A program made the translations under genes and the position numbers. From Atrichornis clamosus (Eukaryota > Chordata > Aves > Passeriformes > Menuridae), in assembly GCA_013400975.1 (NCBI GenBank), contig WBMZ01003492.1, forward strand, positions 106,839-170,838: a DNA stretch of 64,000 nucleotides. Direction: 5' to 3'. Of this stretch, positions 58,101 through 64,000 are shown piece after piece; position 1 is the first letter of the stretch, and the number at the start of each line of letters is the position of its first letter. The notes under the pieces were generated by a model, which ran no database searches, had not been told where the DNA came from, and saw nothing but the letters and a program-made list of their open reading frames with translations.

Positions 58101-60720
58101 CAGGATTGACAAATATATGAAGGATATTTGCCAGAGTCTAAAACATCTCAATGCTTCATTAGGAAACACTTTTTAAAATTAAATTTATACAGTCATGACT
58201 ACTGCAAAACAGCATTTAGAAATTAATAAATATGTAATGTAATTTTTTTCTTTCTTAATTTTAGGTAGAATACCTATTGCATGATGAAATGTCAAGTATT
58301 CAGTTAAGAAATTGTTATTTTATCATACGTTTACCATAGTTACTGCAGGTATTGGTTTCATCTACAGACATAAGACCTAATATAATAATGTATATAAAAA
58401 AGCAAATAATATATAATAAACAGCCCATATAATATAATAAAACCTAACATAATAATTTACATTTCATTTCTAAACAATTCAGTGGATATTTTCCACACAT
58501 ATCAATTATTAATTCTGATGAATACTGTGGAATGATTTATAAGTAAAGGTTGAACTAACAATAGAACAAATATGAAAAGTTGTAATAAAATATTGTGCAA
58601 TTTTAGTGCTCTTTTTCTGAAAATCCTTAGATAATCCATTTCACTATTGAGAGTTCTGCTTTTAAAAAATAAATAATTAAATATAAACCTCCAGAAAAAA
58701 TGTCTTTAATTCTGAAAACTTCAGTTTTGTTTTGGTACTATCATGAAATTAGTCACAGCCGCAGCATCATTTGTTATGATGCCTCCGTTTGGTTAGTGAC
58801 TGTGCAAGAACATTTCCACTAGCAAAGGTAAACCACTCCCTAGTGATCTGACAACGTATTGAAATTAATATGCAACCGGCTGTTCACTCATAAAATTCTT
58901 GTGTGCTACTTTGAGAAACCTGCTCAAATGTGTCAAATGGGACACTCGATGTTGCAGGAATATCTTAGCTTTTTTTCCTTTGATAGGGAAGTCTTCCTTC
59001 CACTCTAAAATGGAAGTACTGAAGTACTAAAACAAATGGCATTGCTGTCTATAGCAATAAGTATCTCAGGAAAACCCCTGCCTTTTCAAAGTATTCATTA
59101 TCTCTTTCTTCAGTCAACTGTAAACATGAAATGTTAGAGAATGCATCAATGCTTTGGAACTTAAATAGACTTTTTATGTCCACTGAACTGTCACAGTGCT
59201 TCTTGACAAATGCTGCTATTATTAAATACAGACAAAAATAATTTTAGCCAAAAAATCTTGTATTGACAGGAGGGCTAGAGGTGTCTATCAGAAAGCTTTC
59301 CATCAAGAAGAATGTTTTTTGTTTGATGATGACTGGAAAGATCACTTCAGGGAAGTGTTAGCCTTTTTTTCTCTCTGTTAAACCATCGTTAGTATACCTG
59401 CAATATTTTTATATCATTATCTCTCCCATGTAGTGGCCTTATGAGATGCACCTGCTACAGTATCAGCAAGGCTCAGGAGCAAGCAAACAAAAGAAATGCT
59501 TCAGGGGAATATCGGTGCAAAGCTGTTGAAAACAAGCAGGATAAAAGTGCTGCTGAGTAAATGTACCCTGTGTACCCCAGGGAATTATGGTATATTGCAC
59601 CTGGAGCAGAATATAGAACTCACAGAGTGAAATTTTTAGCATCACTTTAAAATACTAAAAGAGCTTATTGATCATTCAGAGAAAATGTAGGTAGTATTCC
59701 TCAGAAGCATTTAAGAGTCCTTGTGCTAAAGTTAGAGTTGAGAATATTCTGCTTGCAATTTCTGAAATATAGCAATGTACTTGGAAATACCACTAGCATA
59801 CATATTCCTTGATGACATGTCCTCAAGTTTTGTTCTCTGATTCAGTGATGTCTGAATCATTCATACGAAGTTATTCCTTTTTTTCTGTGAGGTTTCATAT
59901 GGTGTGACAACAGCTTGAAAGCCTGTTCACTTCATGACATAAGTTATTGTCTGCATGTTTACCAGGAAGACAGGCTTGGCCCAAGAGTCTAAGTAACAGA
60001 TCTTCCAATCTTAATGAGAATAGTTTTTCCAAAGAAAGAGATATGAGATAATTTTTCATGAAACATTAAAAATCCTGACCTATATACCATAATTTTCTAC
60101 GCAGCAATTATTTTCTGCATCTCTGCCAGAAGAGCTTCTTTCATCCCCTAATCTCTGAACTGCAAAGCATGAACTCTCTCTGTAGAAGCAGTAAGTCAAG
60201 ACAAAGTACTATATGATAAAGATAGTGTTGTTGATTCTCTCAGATTTGGAGAACTTTGTTACCACCTGTCTATGCTATTTTCACAAACCCAGAAACTCCA
60301 ACTGTCTGTGTATGCCAGGTATTTCTTCCAAGTATCAAATGGTGTAGATAAAAGACAATGGTGTAACTCTCTGGGAAGGAGAATGCTGAAAGTGTCTGTG
60401 ATGTTACATGGAGGATGGGTAACAATGATCTTAGACTGTGAGGGCAAGTGGCACGAACTAGCTTATGTCTGTAATCCCCATTTATCTTACCCCAACAGGG
60501 ATAAAACTTTCTAAGGCAGACTGATGGTGTCCGTTCTATGTAATTTTTGACCTGGATCATTTCTGGACTCCATGGGTACTCATATAGCCCTTAAATATAG
60601 TTTCTATCTTCAAATCCCCTTCTTTTTAAAAAAGCACACTTTTGGGGGTTTTTGGTTGTTTCACAAAATTGTCCACAGGCAGGTTAGAATGTCTTCATTG
60701 ATAATGACTTACGGAGATGT
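55104..60720. other. Long AT-rich unique stretch, no gene seen
   Basis: About 5.6 kb without a recognised repeat or exon, apart from AT-rich runs (about 58375-58450) and the hairpin at 58751-58801. Frames of 60 to 96 codons (for example 60270-60560) have no domain. Confidence 0.6.
58751..58801. repeat. Two-part hairpin in a locally GC-richer spot
   Basis: An inner stem GCATCAT / ATGATGC closes a TTGTT loop perfectly (58764-58782). An outer pair AGTCAC / GTGACT (58751-58756 and 58796-58801) brackets it with unequal internal loops. It may be a conserved element, or chance. Confidence 0.6.
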
Positions 60721-60809
60721 ATTGATTTTGTCTCCTCCTTTTTCTTCTTTGTTATTTTGTTCTTGATTTTGTTTGGTTTTGGTGGGGTTTTTTTGGTGGT
60801 TTTTTTTTG

Positions 60810-60848
<39 letters not shown>

Positions 60849-60853
60849 TTAGT
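60720..60853. repeat. T/G-rich tract with T36, next to an ambiguous base
   Basis: A T/G-rich tract (the complement of the A/C tracts seen elsewhere) ends in 36 consecutive T (60812-60847). The base at 60854 is recorded as N, so read quality or length here is uncertain. Confidence 0.9.
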
Positions 60854-60854
60854 N

Positions 60855-61350
60855 AGAATAGAGCATAAAGAAAGGCATTAAGCCTATGGTAAATGTCACA
60901 TGCCAATATGCATCCGTGACATCAGGACATGAAGGATGTTGAAGGGAGACAATATCTGTTACAAAATTTCCAAAACTGTTCAATGTGAAGTCAGTCAAAT
61001 GCAGTACAGTCTTGTTTCTTTCATTATTTTTCAAATCAGACTGTAGGGTAAACTCTTCCTCCAATATATATTCTAAGGTTCTTATTTTATGGCACATAGA
61101 AAGTTTCAGGAAAGAATGTGCTCTCACACCAGGCAAAGTACTTGACCCTTTGGCCCAGCTGTGGCCAGCACCACAGACTGACAGAAAATAAGAAACCCAT
61201 TCCAGCTCTCCCCATGTCTTATCCCTGGCTGCTGGTCTGGCTTCCATGCATAGTAGCTCCATCTTGGGCACAACCTTCTTCACTGTGTTGGAAGTCTTAG
61301 GACTTTTTTCCAATATGGAACTACTGAATAACATTTTCACAGCTTCTTCC
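60855..61350 (-). other. Open minus-strand frame beside an A-rich tail, unassigned
   Basis: The minus strand is open from a Met codon at 61340 down to the N (about 160 codons), without a recognised domain or signal peptide. Its downstream end meets the T36 tract, which is A36 on the minus strand. That arrangement could mean a retrocopy with a poly-A tail. However, there is no AATAAA just before the tail and no target duplication was found. A chance frame next to a simple repeat is equally possible. Confidence 0.25.
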
Positions 61351-61639
61351 TATTATGGTCATGACTTGCATTTTTAAACATGGAGTCTCCTCTAATTTTC
61401 ATATCTTAATGTATAAGTAAGAACTTAAAATGTGTGTCTTGCCCCATACGGCCAGATTTAAAATATTTTAAAAATATTTTCCATTCCACTTCTGAGTAAC
61501 ACACTGACATTTTCTCTTCTTCCTTTAGTTTGGTGTCTCCTTTATCCTGAAAGAATGGTTATTTTTCATTCTGAGAAGCATCCTGGTGGTCAAAAAATTG
61601 AAGATGGTTGAGCAATTCTCATGTTTGGCGAAGAAATGC
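61351..61639. other. Short AT-rich stretch
   Basis: No feature recognised before the next CR1 fragment. Confidence 0.5.
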
Positions 61640-61812
61640 AAAACCAGATTGGGCTGCACTGGAAGTAGTCCTGTCAGCAGGTTGAGGGATGTGATCCTCC
61701 CCCTCTACTCAGGACAGCTGAGGCCACCTCTGGAGCACATTGTGCAGGTCTGGACTCCCCCGTATAAGAAAGACATGGACATATTGGAGTGAGATCACCA
61801 AAGGATTAAGTA
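61640..61812 (+). mobile_element. CR1 LINE fragment, late ORF2
   Basis: The plus strand shows the late ORF2 block: SPVSRLRDVILPLYS, then LRPPLEHIVQVW and KKDMDILE (about 61668-61792). It corresponds to the blocks at 22390-22500 and 33890-34022. It lacks the reverse-transcriptase core and the 3' end. Confidence 0.93.
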
Positions 61813-63984
61813 GATATTAAGGTCTGGAAACATTTTATATATGGGAAGAATGTAATGACATATCACATATATCATGAAAATTTGCAATGATAGAAGAGGA
61901 ACTTTTATACAGTGAAACAACTTCAACATAAAATACCTGGAAGGTACCTTCATCAGAAACCATCACATTTCATCAAGCAAAAGGTGTCTTCTAAAAGTTA
62001 TTACTGTAGCTGATAACAGTATAATATCTTATGTAGCAAATGAGTCAATAAACATAAACCCATCATTCAGTAATCTACTTCATATTTTAGTCAGTGAAAC
62101 AACACAAGACATTGATTTGTAAATCCTTCCTCTGCACTGAGTGCCTTGTTTGTCTATAAACTGACCACTTCACAGTAGGAAATACAATTCTGTGTTTGTT
62201 TAAAAGCTGAAAGCTATTTTTCTTTATATGGATAAATACTGGGTATGCAAAGGGCATATTTTTGAGAAATAAATATCCATTTTATTTATTTGTGGTTCAA
62301 TGGTTTTTATTCATAAATCCCCACTTAGAGCAATCAATTGTGTTTGCTCTAAATAGCAAGGAGTCAACAGACAGTCAAAAAGCAGCTGATTCATGAACTG
62401 AAATTAATACTAAAATAGTGAGGTAATTGATCTGAAATGAGCAGTTCGATTTAGTTATATCTGCCCTATTTAGTTTAGAGTGGCCAACCTTTTAGAGCAA
62501 AGTTAGTAATTTTTCCTCCATCTACACTTGTTGCTATGGAATAAAATGAAAAAAAACCCCACCTTTCAGTATTTTAACTTAGACTAATTGTAAAGAGCTA
62601 ACGAACTTTACTTTTGCTTTTATTTGAAGAAGTTTTGATGACTAATGTTCGTATAAACAAGCAGGAAGCATTTTGTATTACAGATAGTCATTTCACTTTG
62701 ACTAAAATTAACTTACATCTGGAAGTTGAGGTTCTTAAAGTAAAAAGAGACTAATGTATAAAAGTTCTGTGATTAATAAATCACCTCTGACTATTATATT
62801 GAGCATTTGGATAATTTTCTCTATTCCAGTAAAGTACCTGTCATCTAGAATGACAATAAACAAATTGGAAAGTATCTACCTAGATTTATTCACCTAGATG
62901 GATAATTAAGTCACACTAATTCTCTTTGTGTGTAAATTACAGTATTTCTGAATTACCTCAGTAAATAAGTGGTAGGTAATTTTTAAAAACATAGAAAGAC
63001 AACGAAAATATATAATCCCCTGCTGTTCTAAATTTAGCACATAAAAAGTAATACATCTAATGTTTTTGTCTGAATTTCTTCAATAGTCCACTTAAGAATT
63101 TCAATGCTAAGTCTCATATTGAAAACAAATGATTACCTCTGGAATACAGACAGGAGAGCTTGTTCACCAAGTAATCTAAGTAATTTGAAGATGGCCATGG
63201 GGAGACAGGATCATCTTCTAAAAAACAATTTGATGATGACATAACATATGAATAAGACTTGTTTCTTTGGGTAAGTAATTTGAAACTGTCCAAAACCAGA
63301 AGTGAAATTTAAAAACAAATTCCATTCTCAATATGAATACTAGACTGAGAGAAAAGTGGTTATGTGAATTTCTTGGAAAAGATAGCCAGACATAGCTAAA
63401 CTACTAGAAAAACAAACTGCATGGCCAGAAGTCTAAGAATGCTACAAGAGGTTGCAAAGTAATCCTCAGATATTGAATATTATCAATTTTTTTTCCAGTG
63501 GGAATGTGTCTGATTAGAAATACAGTGTGTCACACCCACAGTGAATCTAACTCCAGGATATGCAGGCTTTAAAGGCAATGAAAAAAACCTCTAAGACAAA
63601 GCAACTGGTTTTCCAGGCCAGTTGACATAAACAGAATCCTTAAAATTGCATATTGGGTGGCGATAAAAAGAAATTAAATTTCTTTCCAGAGATGCAATTG
63701 TTGCTGCTATAAGAAATTCAGCAAAAATAAATTTCATTTTATGCAGAGGCTTATAATCTGCTAAGTGGGATAGTGACAAGAATTTTCTATCCAAGTAGTC
63801 ATTGTTTCTTTCCCATTCAGTATTAATTGTGTGTAGCAACTAGTATTGCAAATAAGGAGTAAAATAATGTTAAGAAATTAGTTGACTTTCAAAACAAGTA
63901 GTTAAAACAGTGTGAATAATCCTAGGGCCATTTGAGGGGAACCTTTCTTGCCCAGGCTCAGAGCAGAGGCGTGTGCAGAGCCCC
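61813..63984. other. AT-rich unique DNA, no gene seen
   Basis: No recognised repeat or exon until the GC-richer last 60 bases. Confidence 0.6.
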
Positions 63985-64000
63985 TGTCGTGGTTTTGCTA
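63985..64000 (-). mobile_element. Probable edge of an ERV LTR, cut by window end
   Basis: The window ends in TGTCGTGGTTTTGCTA. An LTR of the family at 54615-55103, in its plus-strand (antisense) view, starts TGTCGTGGTTT. The base composition also becomes GC-richer just before. Only 16 bases are available, so this is tentative. Confidence 0.45.

Noticed and set aside
1..64000. CRISPR array, operons, phage or integron features
   Set aside because: No regularly spaced repeats and no bacterial-type gene packing; the repeat content is that of a bird genome.

Overview
This window looks like gene-poor nuclear DNA of a passerine bird. It is AT-rich throughout and is littered with decayed CR1 LINE fragments. 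It also carries solo-LTR remnants of avian endogenous retroviruses. One short element near 10 kb joins a tRNA-Ile-like head to a CR1 3' tail. That is the architecture of TguSINE1, a SINE known from passerines, and it is the best taxonomic clue here. I see no intact protein-coding gene, rRNA, functional tRNA, CRISPR array, operon or bacterial-type feature. The open reading frames are short, lack recognisable domains, or lie inside transposon remnants or low-complexity DNA. The window is most likely intergenic, or lies inside a very long intron.

Layout. 1-9.7 kb: AT-rich unique DNA with one GC-rich patch (about 520-1080) and a 35-bp tandem duplication (4212-4281). 9.7-12.5 kb: an A/C-rich minisatellite, the tRNA-Ile/CR1 SINE and a CR1 3' end, both elements on the minus strand. 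15.1-16.5 kb: an old minus-strand CR1 piece that keeps parts of ORF1 (SGNH esterase) and the ORF2 endonuclease, which is unusual because most CR1 copies lose their 5' part. 19.6-20.0 kb: a minus-strand piece of an ERV LTR. 22.1-23.0 kb: a plus-strand CR1 with an internal deletion and an intact 3' end. 23-33.9 kb: AT-rich unique DNA with A/C tracts, a purine tract carrying three G-quadruplex motifs (31.34-31.53 kb), an X-box-like palindrome (30750-30768) and a perfect 11-bp hairpin (31993-32019).

33.9-39.4 kb: a cluster of five CR1 fragments in both orientations. 40.65-41.60 kb: a nearly full-length plus-strand LTR of the same family as the 19.6 kb piece. 41.6-51 kb: mostly unique AT-rich DNA. 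51.2-51.5 kb: an LTR-like unit. 52.65-52.85 kb and 54.6-55.1 kb: two minus-strand copies of a second LTR family. 55-64 kb: unique DNA with a T36 tract next to an ambiguous base (60854), a small CR1 fragment (61640-61812) and, at the very end (63985), what looks like the edge of another LTR.

There is no gene network to describe. The functional history visible here is retrotransposition: CR1 copies supply a reverse transcriptase and the tail that the SINE borrowed, and the solo LTRs mark former ERV insertions reduced by recombination. The regulatory-looking palindromes are suggestions from sequence alone. I found no convincing new biological system. Family assignments rest on recognition of sequence patterns; no database search was run.
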